The translations under genes and the position numbers were made by a program. From Anaerotignum sp. MB30-C6 (GTDB lineage Bacteria > Bacillota > Clostridia > Lachnospirales > Anaerotignaceae): a stretch of DNA of 64,000 bases. The stretch spans positions 2,232,001 through 2,296,000 of the forward strand of contig NZ_CP133078.1 of the NCBI RefSeq assembly GCF_030908465.1. The letters are read 5' to 3'. The notes beneath the pieces are model-generated. The model saw only the letters and a program-made list of their open reading frames with translations. It was not told the origin of the DNA and made no database searches. The stretch's first letter is position 1. Each line of letters opens with the position of its first letter. This document shows, one piece after another, positions 54,907-63,866 of the stretch.

Positions 54907-55602
54907 TTAGTATTTTTCGTGTTCCACATATTCTGCATTCAAAGCCTCTAAAGTTTTCTCAACCCAAGGACGGATATAGGTTCCTTCCTTTTCAATCGTC
55001 TCAATAATTTTCTTTTCATTATCCACGATAGCTTCAACTTTTTCTAAAAGTTCTTCTGCATCCTGAGGACGTACAAAAACAATACCATCCTCATCACCAA
55101 TCACAATATCCCCAGGGAAAACAACTCTGCCGCCGAAGTTTACAGGGGTATTTACCTCGCCAGGGCCGTTCTTGTAAGGACCATCGGGTGTAACACCTTT
55201 TGCATAAACAGGGAAGTCAGTCATTTGAGAAATCACGTCCAAATCACGAATGGAACCATCTACTACAATCCCAGCTAGTTTGCGTTTTCTACAATAACGT
55301 ACCATTAGTTCGCCGAGAATAGCACGGCTTGTTGCACCTCCTGCGTCAATAACAACAACATCCCCAGGCTTTGCCAAATCCATAGCCAAATGAAACATTA
55401 GGTTATCCCCTTCGGGTACCTTTACTGTAAAAGCAGTTCCTAAGAGTTGCCCCTTGTTCATTGGAACAATCCCTTCATGTACGCCAGCAACTCTGCCCAT
55501 GCAATCGCCCAAGTTTGCCGTTGCGTGTCCTGCAAATTTCTCTATCAATGCTTGATCTGGTCTATCAAAATCTTTCACAATTCTGCATCCGATATTAGCC
55601 AT
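54907..55602 (-). CDS. RraA-family aldolase/decarboxylase
   Basis: 231 residues. RraA-like fold with GDVVVIDAGGATSRAILGELMVRYCRKRKLAGIVVDGSIRD; Arg-Asp at the end of that stretch are the metal/substrate residues of 4-hydroxy-4-methyl-2-oxoglutarate/4-carboxy-4-hydroxy-2-oxoadipate aldolases, which also decarboxylate oxaloacetate. True RraA RNase E inhibitors lack them, so an enzyme is likely. Lies 15 bp after the dehydrogenase gene and just before gltS, so the three probably form an operon. Confidence 0.88.
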   Translation of the reverse strand: MANIGCRIVKDFDRPDQALIEKFAGHATANLGDCMGRVAGVHEGIVPMNKGQLLGTAFTVKVPEGDNLMFHLAMDLAKPGDVVVIDAGGATSRAILGELMVRYCRKRKLAGIVVDGSIRDLDVISQMTDFPVYAKGVTPDGPYKNGPGEVNTPVNFGGRVVFPGDIVIGDEDGIVFVRPQDAEELLEKVEAIVDNEKKIIETIEKEGTYIRPWVEKTLEALNAEYVEHEKY

Positions 55603-55616
55603 AGTTAAGCTCCCTT

Positions 55617-56540
55617 CTACACCACTCTATAGTTTGCTTGTCCACCATTTAACTCTTTATAAATTCCATCCACCGTCTCCATACCCATTCTATAAAGGGC
55701 TTCCTCCGTATTTGCACCAATATGAGGTGTTGCCACAAAATTATCTAACCCTACCAGTTTGTTTGCAGTTGTAGGTGGTTCAATTTCAAAAGCATCACAG
55801 GCGGCCGCACGTAATGTGCCGTTTACTAAGTGATTATATAAATCCTCTTCATTTACAATTCCACCTCGTGCTGCATTGATTAAAATAGCATTTTTTTTAA
55901 AATAATTGAATACATCTCCCGCAATTAAGTTCTTAGTCTCCTCTGTCAATGGTACACTAATGTTTACAATATCTGACCTTTTTAACACTTCAGCAACAGT
56001 ATCAAGTTTTGTAATACCAAAACTTTTTGCTTCATCGCCACTCGTATAAGGGTCGTAGCCAATAACATTAACGCCAAACCCCCCCTTTGCCATTTCGGCT
56101 ACTCTTCTAGCGATATTACCCATGCCAATAAGTCCTAAGGTTTTTCCTGTTATTTCTAATCCTGTTAAATGGATGGGCGCAATCCGCTCTATTTGATTTT
56201 CCCTCACCTGTCTATCGGCAGTTGTTATATTTCTAGATATGTCCATCATCAGCGCCAATATTAACTCTGCAACGGAGTTCGTGTTAGCTGTGGGTGTATA
56301 AATCACTCTTTTGTTTAACTCCTTTGCTGCTTCAATATCAATTGTATTGTATCCAACACCATGTTTTGCAATTACCTTAAGGTTATGTGCTTTTTCCATT
56401 AATTCCCTTGGAACAGGGAAAGCACGTAAAATAATAGCATCCACTTCTGCAATTTCGTCTAAATTGTCAGTTACCTCTGCAAAAGATTTTAGCTTTGCAA
56501 GGGCTTCTTCATGAATAAATTCGTTTAAAAATACTTTCAT
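55617..56540 (-). CDS. D-2-hydroxyacid dehydrogenase (phosphoglycerate dehydrogenase-like)
   Basis: 307 residues, without the C-terminal ACT domain of SerA. NAD fold GLIGMGNIARRVAEMAK with Asp in GYDPY; catalytic Arg in NAARGGIVNEEDL, Glu in CDAFEIEPP, His in ATPHIGANTEEA. It probably interconverts a 2-hydroxyacid and a 2-oxoacid. Together with the RraA enzyme downstream this gives a plausible oxidise-then-cleave path for a substrate brought in by the GltS protein. Confidence 0.9.
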   Translation of the reverse strand: MKVFLNEFIHEEALAKLKSFAEVTDNLDEIAEVDAIILRAFPVPRELMEKAHNLKVIAKHGVGYNTIDIEAAKELNKRVIYTPTANTNSVAELILALMMDISRNITTADRQVRENQIERIAPIHLTGLEITGKTLGLIGMGNIARRVAEMAKGGFGVNVIGYDPYTSGDEAKSFGITKLDTVAEVLKRSDIVNISVPLTEETKNLIAGDVFNYFKKNAILINAARGGIVNEEDLYNHLVNGTLRAAACDAFEIEPPTTANKLVGLDNFVATPHIGANTEEALYRMGMETVDGIYKELNGGQANYRVV

Positions 56541-56722
56541 ACTGTTCCCTCCATTGGAAAGCTGTATTGGCCATTACAACTCCTTATATCATGTTGTTCT
56601 CACTACAATTATAATTATATTTACAACATTCACTACATTCAACTCCCCAAAACCACCTAATATTATTTTTAAATTTGGGCTAATTGTATATTTTTGGAAT
56701 CATATTCCTTGTATTATTAAAA

Positions 56723-56768
56723 AAACCTTTTCCGTCGACTACAAAAATTGAAGTTGACGGAAAAGGCT
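56723..56768 (-). terminator. terminator after second RpiR gene
   Basis: Minus strand: CCTTTTCCGTC / GACGGAAAAGG with a 20-nt loop, then TTTTTTT, just after the regulator stop. The dehydrogenase operon therefore needs its own promoter in 56541-56720. Confidence 0.8.
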
Positions 56769-56777
56769 GAAGTTGTT

Positions 56778-57659
56778 TCAAAAACGTAATTCACTTAACA
56801 TACTGTCTCGATCTTTTAGTTTTTTCCCATAAAGCTCTTTATCTTCCCAAGACAATAAGTTCAATATGTATTCCAAAATACTGATTGCACCTAGCATGGA
56901 GTTAAAAAAGCTCATGTGCTTTGTTTCTGCCAGCAAAACTATTTTAACATCTTTTGCCAGAGGTGAAAGAAGACTATCGGTTATTAAGACATAGTTTTTT
57001 GTTTTTCGTTTTATTAAATCGGAAATCATGATATCTATTTTATAATAGCGTGCAAAACTAATCACAACTACGGTATCCTTTTCTGTTGCCATCTGTAAAG
57101 GAAGAATTCCTTCGTCGTCGCCATTAATAATAACGAAAACGTCTTCTAAAATATGGCTCAATAATCTGCCAAATTGTACGGCACACCCCTTACTTCCATG
57201 TAACCCAACTACAAAAACTCGCTGGGCTTCCTTAAGCATGTTTACAGCTGATTTATAATCCTTAATATCATTTTGCATAAGAGATTGTTCTACGTTATTA
57301 CTCATTAATTCAATCATTTCTCTCGTTATATCAAAATTTTTATAACGCTCTGAACGCAGCTCTAAACGTTTGCTTAAAGACTCTTCTCCGTCCTTGCTTT
57401 CGTAGATTTCTTGGATTAAATTTTTATATACCCTATCTTTAAAGTCTACAAAGCCCTCATAGCCAATGGCCCGTGTAAAACGAATGATTGATGCATCGCT
57501 TACACTCAACTCCCTTGCAATCTCCATGGTTGTCATGTTGTAAATTCTTTTATGATTTTTTACGAAGTATTCTCCGATTTTTTTTTGAACCTTTGTCAAG
57601 TCTGAATTACGAATTCTTTTTTTCAAGTTATCGTCAAAATTCCCTTTCGTTACATTCAT
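56778..57659 (-). CDS. MurR/RpiR-family transcriptional regulator
   Basis: 293 residues from ATG 57659 (MNVTKGNFDDNLKKRIRNSD), with GGAGAGG 6 nt upstream; the frame continues to 57812 but without a ribosome site. Helix-turn-helix with LTKVQKKIGEYFVKNH and LSVSDASIIRFTRAIGYEGFVDF; SIS-like domain with VFVVGLHGSKGCAVQFGRLL and VVVISFARYYKIDIMISDL. Placed directly before the dehydrogenase-RraA-GltS operon, which it probably controls. Confidence 0.9.
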   Translation of the reverse strand: MNVTKGNFDDNLKKRIRNSDLTKVQKKIGEYFVKNHKRIYNMTTMEIARELSVSDASIIRFTRAIGYEGFVDFKDRVYKNLIQEIYESKDGEESLSKRLELRSERYKNFDITREMIELMSNNVEQSLMQNDIKDYKSAVNMLKEAQRVFVVGLHGSKGCAVQFGRLLSHILEDVFVIINGDDEGILPLQMATEKDTVVVISFARYYKIDIMISDLIKRKTKNYVLITDSLLSPLAKDVKIVLLAETKHMSFFNSMLGAISILEYILNLLSWEDKELYGKKLKDRDSMLSELRF

Positions 57660-58191
57660 TTTAATCCTCTCCTTGAAAAATAATCTCCGTATCCAAAACA
57701 TTATTCTGCGCCTAAGTTTATTATTGGCAACGAAAGAACATAAACAAAACCGCTTCTTTTGAAACTGGCTCTGCTCTAGTATGAATTTAATTTTAAAGTC
57801 TGCAAAGCACATAAACCCTGCTGTTTATATTTCTACCCATTTTCATCCGAAAAATCTACTTTAAAGTTTATAGCTTTTAATAAAAAACCTATGCAAGTTC
57901 AGCCTTGTAGCAAAACACAGAGGAATTCTCATTTCAACAAGATAACCCCTCTTCTGCAGTAGCCTTGCATCATTTTTCAAGAACATATCTAATATTATAA
58001 CACAAAAAGCACAACTCTAGAATCAATTTCCACACAAGCTGCTTCCTTGCTTTATCTCTTGCCTCTCATTATCTCGCCTTAACAAACGTTGTTTAGTAAT
58101 GGCTTAAGTTCAAAAATTACGCTTCCTAAGATAAAGCACTACGGCTACCATTTGCCTTCGCAAGAAGAGGCTAAAATATAAAATGCAACAC
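57660..58191. other. intergenic between tRNA-Thr and RpiR gene
   Basis: About 530 AT-rich bases. I see no gene or structured RNA. It must contain the regulator's promoter. Confidence 0.4.
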
Positions 58192-58219
58192 AAAAAAACC
58201 CCCAATTTACGGGGGTTAT
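58192..58219 (-). terminator. terminator after tRNA-Thr
   Basis: Minus strand: AACCCCC, 7-nt loop, GGGGGTT and a TTTTTTT tail, 5 nt after the tRNA. It ends the sigH-tRNA transcript. Confidence 0.85.
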
Positions 58220-58223
58220 AGCA

Positions 58224-58296
58224 AGCTGATAACGGGATTTGAACCCGTGACCTCCGCCTTACCAAGGCGACGCTCTACCTACTGAGCCATATCAGC
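58224..58296 (-). tRNA. tRNA-Thr (GGU anticodon)
   Basis: A 73-nt cloverleaf: acceptor GCTGATA / TATCAGC, D-arm with GGCTCAGTAGGTAGAGC, anticodon loop TTGGTAA (anticodon GGT), variable GGAGGTC, T-arm ACGGGTTCAAATCCCGT, discriminator T. CCA is not encoded. It lies 48 nt after sigH and probably shares its transcript. Confidence 0.95.
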
Positions 58297-58344
58297 AAAG
58301 AGGCGTGGCAAAATTCTTATTATTTCGCCAGCCTGTATATATTA

Positions 58345-59049
58345 TCATATTGTTTTCGATTCGTCAAGATTTTTTTGTTCCAAAAACCGTTCAAGTTTCT
58401 TCTTCACACGCTGTAATGCGTTATCTATAGATTTTTCCGTCTTCTTCAAACTTTTTGCAATCTCAAAGTAACTTCTCCCCTGTAAATATAGGGCAAGCAC
58501 TTTAGTTTCAAATACACTTAAACTCTTCACCATCTGGCTTTCAATAAAGTCCTTATTTTCCTGCCCAATAAATAATGCCTCGGGGTTTAATAATTCCCCC
58601 TCCTGAAGCAAATCAATATATGTTTGATCGGAATCATCATCAAAAACAGGCTTGTTTAAAGAAATATATGAATTCAAAGGCTGATGCTTATGCCTGGTTG
58701 CCGCTTTAATAGCGGTAATCATTTGTCGATTTACACACAACTCTGCAAACCCAGCAAAAGAAGCATTTTTATCTCTATTGAAGTCACGTACAGCCTTATA
58801 TAACCCAATCATCCCTTCTTGAATAATATCCTCACTATCTGCACCAATCAAAAAATAGGCTCTAGACCTTGATTTCACAAGAGGTTTGAATTTATTCATC
58901 AAATATTCTTCCGCCTGAGTATCACCTTTCTGTGCCATAGAAACCAATTCCTCATCCTTGTAAGCCGCAAAACTTAAACTTCTTGGCTCTGCGGCCTTAA
59001 CCGCCCCTTGGTTTTCATCTACTTTTTTCTCCGCAATGCTTCTATCCAT
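58345..59049 (-). CDS. sigH: RNA polymerase sporulation sigma factor SigH
   Basis: 234 residues. Sigma-70 family without region 1: region 2 with SEDIIQEGMIGLYKAVRDF and FAELCVNRQMITAIK, region 4 with LSVFETKVLALYLQGRSYFEIAKSLKKTEKSIDNALQRVKKKL. The alignment with SigH (SDxxxYIDLL linker and synteny rlmB-yacP-sigH) supports the specific name. SigH turns on early sporulation and stationary-phase genes. It overlaps the yacP end by 31 bp if the first ATG is used. Confidence 0.93.
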   Translation of the reverse strand: MDRSIAEKKVDENQGAVKAAEPRSLSFAAYKDEELVSMAQKGDTQAEEYLMNKFKPLVKSRSRAYFLIGADSEDIIQEGMIGLYKAVRDFNRDKNASFAGFAELCVNRQMITAIKAATRHKHQPLNSYISLNKPVFDDDSDQTYIDLLQEGELLNPEALFIGQENKDFIESQMVKSLSVFETKVLALYLQGRSYFEIAKSLKKTEKSIDNALQRVKKKLERFLEQKNLDESKTI

Positions 59050-59537
59050 TCCAACGCCTCCCGGTCAAGATGATCTGCTAATAAATTATTTTTCGGTGGC
59101 CTATTTTCGATAAAACGCTCTCTCAAATAATTTGATTCCGCTTGAATCTCTAGTCGTAGCTCCTTCGCCGTCATTCTGGTTGCGCCCTGCCCATAAATAA
59201 TCAGCTGCTCAAGGCTATCCCCTGTGGCAACCCGTATCCTGTAATGCTTGGGCATGGATGTCACTACCCTTTCAATATAATGATCCGCCGTTTCCGCCTC
59301 TTTTGTATAAACAACGTAAATATTATGATAAGGGTATGCAGTCCCTATATTTCCTTTTACTAAATATCCGTCAAAAACCAATATAATTGTAGTATTCTTA
59401 ACCCCTTTATAATTGGAGAGAATATCCATAAGCTTCTGCCTTGCACTTTCTAGGCTAACATCTTGGGCTAACTCTTTTAAGTCATCCCAAGCATGAATAA
59501 TATTATATCCATCTACTAATAAGAACTCCTTTTGCAA
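59019..59537 (-). CDS. yacP: NYN-domain ribonuclease-like protein YacP
   Basis: 172 residues from TTG 59537, which has GGAGG 7 nt upstream and gives the family start LQKEFLLVDGYNIIHAW; the open frame continues to 59633 with no ribosome site. PIN/NYN motifs: LLVDGYNIIHAWD, IILVFDGY, EAETADHYIE, VATGDSLEQLI. B. subtilis YacP (Rae1) cuts mRNA in the ribosome. Normal place between rlmB and sigH. Confidence 0.9.
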   Translation of the reverse strand: MQKEFLLVDGYNIIHAWDDLKELAQDVSLESARQKLMDILSNYKGVKNTTIILVFDGYLVKGNIGTAYPYHNIYVVYTKEAETADHYIERVVTSMPKHYRIRVATGDSLEQLIIYGQGATRMTAKELRLEIQAESNYLRERFIENRPPKNNLLADHLDREALEWIEALRRKK

Positions 59538-59689
59538 AAGCACCCCTCCATTCTGTATTGATATACACAATAGAGTATCACACTTTGTCGCATTTTGCAA
59601 AACCACAATTGGCTTAGTTTTTCTTATTTTCAAACCTTATCAAAATCCTTTAATCCCCTCAAACCACGCTTAAAATTATGGTACCTCTA

Positions 59690-60448
59690 TTAATTAAACT
59701 TTCTCTGTCTCACCACTTCATACATCAAAAGTCCCGCCGCCACCGATGCATTCAGTGAAGAGATCTGCCCATACATAGGAATGGATGCAGTAAAATCGCA
59801 CTTCTCCTTTACCAAACGGCTTACGCCCTCCCCTTCACTACCGATTACCAAAGCCAACGGCCCCTTCATATCAGTATCAAAATGATCCAAGCCCTTCATA
59901 TCAGCGCAAGCAATCCAAAGACCATCTTTTTTCAATTTTTCCATGGTCTTTACAATATTTGTCACTCGAGCAACGGGCATATACTCAATAGCTCCTGCGG
60001 AAGTCTTCCCAACTGTGGCGTTTAGCCCAACAGAACGACGCTTCGGGATAATCACACCATGAACTCCTGCACATTCAGCAGTTCGCAGAATTGCTCCTAA
60101 ATTGTGGGGATCCGTAATACCATCCAACAAAAGAATGAAGGGATCCTCCTCTCTTTTTCTTGCAATGGCCAAAATATCCTCAACTTCTACATATTCATGA
60201 GCAGATACCAAAGCGATTACACCTTGGTGATTTTTTGTCTGAGAAAGCTCGTCCAACTTCTGGCGACTTACTTCCTGAATCACAACGCCTTTTTCCGATG
60301 CTATGGCAATAATCCTCTTTATGGTACCCTCTAAATTCCCCTTTAGTACCAAAAGCTTCTCTATATCTCTGCCGCTTTTTAAAACCTCTAATACGGCATT
60401 TCTTCCCTCTAATTGATTTTCGTTAAACTCTCTTTCTCTTTTTTCCAC
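59690..60448 (-). CDS. rlmB: 23S rRNA (guanosine-2'-O)-methyltransferase RlmB
   Basis: 252 residues, SpoU/TrmH family with the N-terminal substrate-binding domain (EGRNAVLEVLKSGRDIEKL) and the knotted SAM domain: LLLDGITDPHNLGAILRTAECAGV, ALVIGSEGEGVSRLV, SIPMYGQISSLNASVAAGLLMYE. GTG start after CAGGAGG. It methylates 23S rRNA; relatives may modify tRNA. Confidence 0.93.
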   Translation of the reverse strand: MEKREREFNENQLEGRNAVLEVLKSGRDIEKLLVLKGNLEGTIKRIIAIASEKGVVIQEVSRQKLDELSQTKNHQGVIALVSAHEYVEVEDILAIARKREEDPFILLLDGITDPHNLGAILRTAECAGVHGVIIPKRRSVGLNATVGKTSAGAIEYMPVARVTNIVKTMEKLKKDGLWIACADMKGLDHFDTDMKGPLALVIGSEGEGVSRLVKEKCDFTASIPMYGQISSLNASVAAGLLMYEVVRQRKFN

Positions 60449-60790
60449 AGAAAGACCTCCTGTTTTTCCTCTTCAAATTCTCTTAAATGATAAGAAAGGA
60501 CCTCATTTTAGTGATGAAGCACTTCCTTATGTATGCTTAAGTCTATTCACACTTCTTTGGCAAACTTTCTCATGACGGATGGCACCATCATGCTATTTTC
60601 ACAGCTTTCTAATACTTTTCTCAAACTTAGCTAGTAAACATCACTTGCATACTTTCCCTTGCAAATAAACCCATATCCCACAGAAGTTTTACAACGTTTT
60701 TCATGTCACATTGTAGTCCACGGAAAATATAAGAAAGTACTACCGCCCATAGCTAGGCTAGCGCCTTAAGCCCATTAAAATGGTTATAGA
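60449..60790. other. rlmB-mrnC intergenic region
   Basis: About 340 bp without a gene. Since a hairpin closes mrnC, this stretch probably supplies a promoter for rlmB-yacP-sigH, but no confident -35/-10 pair was found. Confidence 0.35.
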
Positions 60791-60832
60791 AAGCCGAAGG
60801 AACAGGCTTGTTATTTTCCTTCGGCTTTTTTC
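60791..60832. terminator. hairpin after mrnC
   Basis: AAAGCCGAAGG / CCTTCGGCTTT, 11 bp with a 16-nt loop, directly after the mrnC stop. The longest T run is on the plus strand; on the minus strand CTTTCTAT follows, so termination toward rlmB may be partial. Confidence 0.65.
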
Positions 60833-61257
60833 TATTCCCCTATTATATGTGCTATACCTAAAGAAAACAAGTTGATTACACGTTGTTTTTCCCCTTTGAG
60901 ATATAAATATCCAAATAGCGCTTCTAGCCCTGTGGCATGACGATAATCCATCAAGTCTGCGTTTTTAGGAGTGGTAAAAGACTTCGCATTTCTCCCACGG
61001 CGAAAAACTGCGGCCTCCTCCTCTGTCAACTCCTCTGCAATACGAAAGTACATCTGGGCTTGCGCCTTAGCATTCACCAAGTCTCTGGCTTTTTTATGCA
61101 GACGGTTTACAGGTGCATTTCCATCTGTCAAAACCGTTAGCCTTACAATCATTTCGTAAACAGCATCTCCTATATAAGCAAGGCCAAGGGGGGAAAGACC
61201 CCTGGGGTCTACCTCCCCTGAACCACCTAAAATCAAATCTAGCTCTTTTAAATCCAT
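60832..61257 (-). CDS. mrnC: Mini-ribonuclease 3
   Basis: 141 residues, a catalytic RNase III-like domain without the dsRNA-binding domain. LSPLGLAYIGDAVYEMIVR carries the Asp of the signature; EEAAVFRRGRNAKSFTTPKNADLMDYRHATGLEALFGYLYL the rest. It matures 23S rRNA in Bacillota. Starts 2 bp after the cysS stop. Confidence 0.94.
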   Translation of the reverse strand: MDLKELDLILGGSGEVDPRGLSPLGLAYIGDAVYEMIVRLTVLTDGNAPVNRLHKKARDLVNAKAQAQMYFRIAEELTEEEAAVFRRGRNAKSFTTPKNADLMDYRHATGLEALFGYLYLKGEKQRVINLFSLGIAHIIGE

Positions 61258-61259
61258 AC

Positions 61260-62672
61260 TTAACCTCTAAACCACTGTACACCTTGACGAGTATCTTTTA
61301 TGGTAATTCCCATAGCCGCCAGTTCATCCCTGATTGCATCGGCACCAGCAAAGTCCTTTGCTTTTTTTGCCTCTGTTCTCTTTGCAATTAAAGCCTCGAT
61401 TTTTTCTGTTTCTTCGTCAGAAATAGCGTCTTCGGAAACCTCAGCAATACCCAATACACCACACAGGTGACTCAGCATATCCCGAATTTCTACAGCATAC
61501 TCCTTGGAAACACCTGCTTTTACTGCAATATTGCTAAAACGAACCAATTCATAGATCACAGAAATCGCATCGGCTGTATTAAAGTCATCATCCATTACTG
61601 CCTCAAACTGTTCTTTGTATTTCAAAAGCTCTACCGCCTGAGTTTTTTCCTCATCTGTCATTTTATCATTCACTGCATTCTGAATGTAAAAATCCAGTTC
61701 TTTTCTAGCATTCTTAATTCTTTCCAAACCATTCTGGCAAGCTTGCATTAAGTCACGGCTAAAGTTAATCGGACTTCTGTAATGGCCGTTTAAAATAAAG
61801 AAACGAATGACTTCGTAAGGGAACTGTGCCGCAATGTCTCTAACTGTAAAAAAGTTGCCCAAAGACTTAGACATCTTTTCATTGTCAACGGTAATAAAAC
61901 CATTGTGCAACCAATATTTAGCAAACTGAGCCCCATTGCAAGCTTCACTCTGGGCAATTTCATTTTCATGGTGAGGGAAAACCAAATCCTCACCACCAGC
62001 ATGTATGTCAATACTTTCCCCTAAATGATGCTTCGCCATAACGGAGCACTCAATATGCCAGCCAGGTCTGCCTTCGCCCCAAGGGGACTGCCAACTGGGT
62101 TCCCCTTCTTTTTTAGGCTTCCAAAGTACGAAGTCCGTGGGGTTTTTCTTAGCTTCATCAATGGAAACACGCTCACTACCGCCAGTAATCAAATCCTCCA
62201 GATTTTTTCTGGATAACTTACCATACTCTGGAAATCTCTTTGTATCAAAATAAATTGTACCTTTGTCCTCGTAAGCAAAACCTTTATCCACCAAGTCTTT
62301 CACCATCTGGATAATCAAATCCATCTCATCTGTAACACGAGGATGCATGGTGGCACGCTTTACATTCAAACCATCGGCATCATGAAAAGCCTCTTGGATA
62401 AATCTGCTGGAAACTTCCTGCATTGTTTTGTTTTCTTTGTTTGCACGGTTGATAATCTTATCATCCACGTCAGTAAAGTTCTGTACATAAGTTACTTCGT
62501 ATCCCTTATATTCCAAGTAGCGTCTTACTGTATCAAATACAACGTAGGGTCTCGCATTTCCAATATGAATAAAGTCATACACTGTAGGCCCGCAAACATA
62601 CATTTTTACTTTGCCTTCTTCAATAGGTACAAACTCTTCTTTCTGCCTGGTTAATGTATTATATACTTTCAT
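61260..62672 (-). CDS. cysS: cysteine--tRNA ligase
   Basis: 470 residues. Class I: MYVCGPTVYDFIHIGNARPYVVFD (HIGN motif and a zinc Cys), GRPGWHIECSVMAKHHLG, HAGGEDLVFPHHENEIAQSEA, and KMSKSLGNFFTVRD. ATG 62672 has AGGA at suitable spacing; the ATG at 62681 is too close to it. In the cysE-cysS-mrnC order of Bacillota, probably under the same Cys T-box. Confidence 0.97.
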   Translation of the reverse strand: MKVYNTLTRQKEEFVPIEEGKVKMYVCGPTVYDFIHIGNARPYVVFDTVRRYLEYKGYEVTYVQNFTDVDDKIINRANKENKTMQEVSSRFIQEAFHDADGLNVKRATMHPRVTDEMDLIIQMVKDLVDKGFAYEDKGTIYFDTKRFPEYGKLSRKNLEDLITGGSERVSIDEAKKNPTDFVLWKPKKEGEPSWQSPWGEGRPGWHIECSVMAKHHLGESIDIHAGGEDLVFPHHENEIAQSEACNGAQFAKYWLHNGFITVDNEKMSKSLGNFFTVRDIAAQFPYEVIRFFILNGHYRSPINFSRDLMQACQNGLERIKNARKELDFYIQNAVNDKMTDEEKTQAVELLKYKEQFEAVMDDDFNTADAISVIYELVRFSNIAVKAGVSKEYAVEIRDMLSHLCGVLGIAEVSEDAISDEETEKIEALIAKRTEAKKAKDFAGADAIRDELAAMGITIKDTRQGVQWFRG

Positions 62673-62788
62673 GTGATTCATCCTTTCTATTTCGTAGTTC
62701 CTGCAAAAGCAATCATAACGTAAAATAAGATCAAACTTTCTTCTAAAAAAGTTAAACCCTGGCTGGTTGTACTTTCAATTTGGAAGAG

Positions 62789-62812
62789 ATAATCCTATAA
62801 GAATTATCTCCT
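62789..62812 (-). other. hairpin between cysE and cysS
   Basis: GAGATAAT / ATTATCTC, 8 bp with an 8-nt loop, in the 200-bp spacer. It has no T run; a partial stop or RNA processing site is possible. Confidence 0.4.
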
Positions 62813-62878
62813 CTCCCTCTTGTAATTATATCATACTTTAATTAAAAATACTTATTTTTTCCAAGGGTTTGCAAAGTT

Positions 62879-63442
62879 TTACATGGCTCTTTTTTTGTGC
62901 CCTGTTAATTCCTCTGGAGCAACGGGCTTAATACGAACACCGTCTTTTCTTACCACCATTACAGGAGAACCAACGGCAGTTACATTCTCAGGAATATCTT
63001 GGATTACAACAGACCCTGCACCAATCTTCGCATTTTTTCCAATGGTAACAGCTCCCAGAACAATGGTGCCTGCACCAATCATAACATTATCTTCAAGGGT
63101 TGGGTGCCTTTTATTTTTATCTTTTCCCGTTCCCCCTAGTGTTACACCATGATACAACATAACATTGTCGCCAATTTCCGCAGTTTCTCCTATCACAATA
63201 CCCATTCCATGGTCAATAAAAAAGTTCTTGCCAATGGTTGCACCGGGGTGAATTTCGATTCCCGTAATGAATCTGGAAAACTGAGAAATAAGTCTAGCCA
63301 TAAAATAAAAATGTTTCTTGTAAAATCTATGGGCAATCCTATGGTTAATTACAGCCCAAAAACTGGGGTATAAAAAAACTTCAATATTGCTTTTAATTGC
63401 AGGGTCTTTTTCTTTAATTACCCTAATTGCTTCCTTTAACAT
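62879..63442 (-). CDS. cysE: serine O-acetyltransferase
   Basis: 187 residues, the short Gram-positive form. It makes O-acetylserine for cysteine synthesis. N-terminal helical part ([33 protein letters not shown]) and a left-handed beta helix with hexapeptide repeats ([42 protein letters not shown]), including the catalytic His in IDHGMG. Controlled by the T-box at 63545-63840. Confidence 0.95.
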   Translation of the reverse strand: MLKEAIRVIKEKDPAIKSNIEVFLYPSFWAVINHRIAHRFYKKHFYFMARLISQFSRFITGIEIHPGATIGKNFFIDHGMGIVIGETAEIGDNVMLYHGVTLGGTGKDKNKRHPTLEDNVMIGAGTIVLGAVTIGKNAKIGAGSVVIQDIPENVTAVGSPVMVVRKDGVRIKPVAPEELTGHKKRAM

Positions 63443-63544
63443 AAAAATTCCTCCTATTTCTTAACTTCTCTCAAAGAAAAGTTGTGGGTAGTTTCAACTA
63501 CGTTTTATTTTTCCCTTTAAAACTTCTATGGTAAAATCTTGTAA

Positions 63545-63840
63545 TAAAAAAAGCCTCGTCTCTATACAACATAAAGACGAAGCTATATTATCTCCGCGGT
63601 TCCACTTTAATTAGACGGCCATCACCATCTCACTTTGGGACTGTAACGTTGTCACCGGATACAAGCTACTTTAAAAACTTTCGCCTGCTCAGTTCAGGAA
63701 CGCACTTCATCCGCCCTCACCTATAAACGGCTCCCACCCAAGTATTTTAAGATGGCGACAGTCAAAATCATGTTTTTCATGACCTCAAATCTCATCACCT
63801 TGCACCAAGGCCGCTATTCTCTGTTAGGCAAGAAAAGGAT
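63545..63840 (-). promoter_or_regulatory. T-box leader of cysE-cysS (specifier UGC)
   Basis: Minus strand: T-box core AAAGTGGAACCGCGGAG at 63592-63608, then a terminator AGCTTCGTCTTTAT / ATAGAGACGAGGCT (63545-63583) with T7. Upstream elements: AAGAGTA, CAGAGAATAG and an apical CCTTGGTGCAAGG. The context GAAG-UGC-G gives the Cys codon at 63703-63705, in the same frame of bases as GAAG-GUA-G in the valS leader. Low charging of tRNA-Cys should turn on cysteine synthesis and CysRS. Confidence 0.9.
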
Positions 63841-63866
63841 TACTCTTTTCCATCATAACCTTTTTC

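Noticed and set aside
57660..57812. 51-residue N-terminal extension of the second RpiR regulator
   Set aside because: No ribosome site; the family N-terminus and a good GGAGAGG site support ATG 57659.
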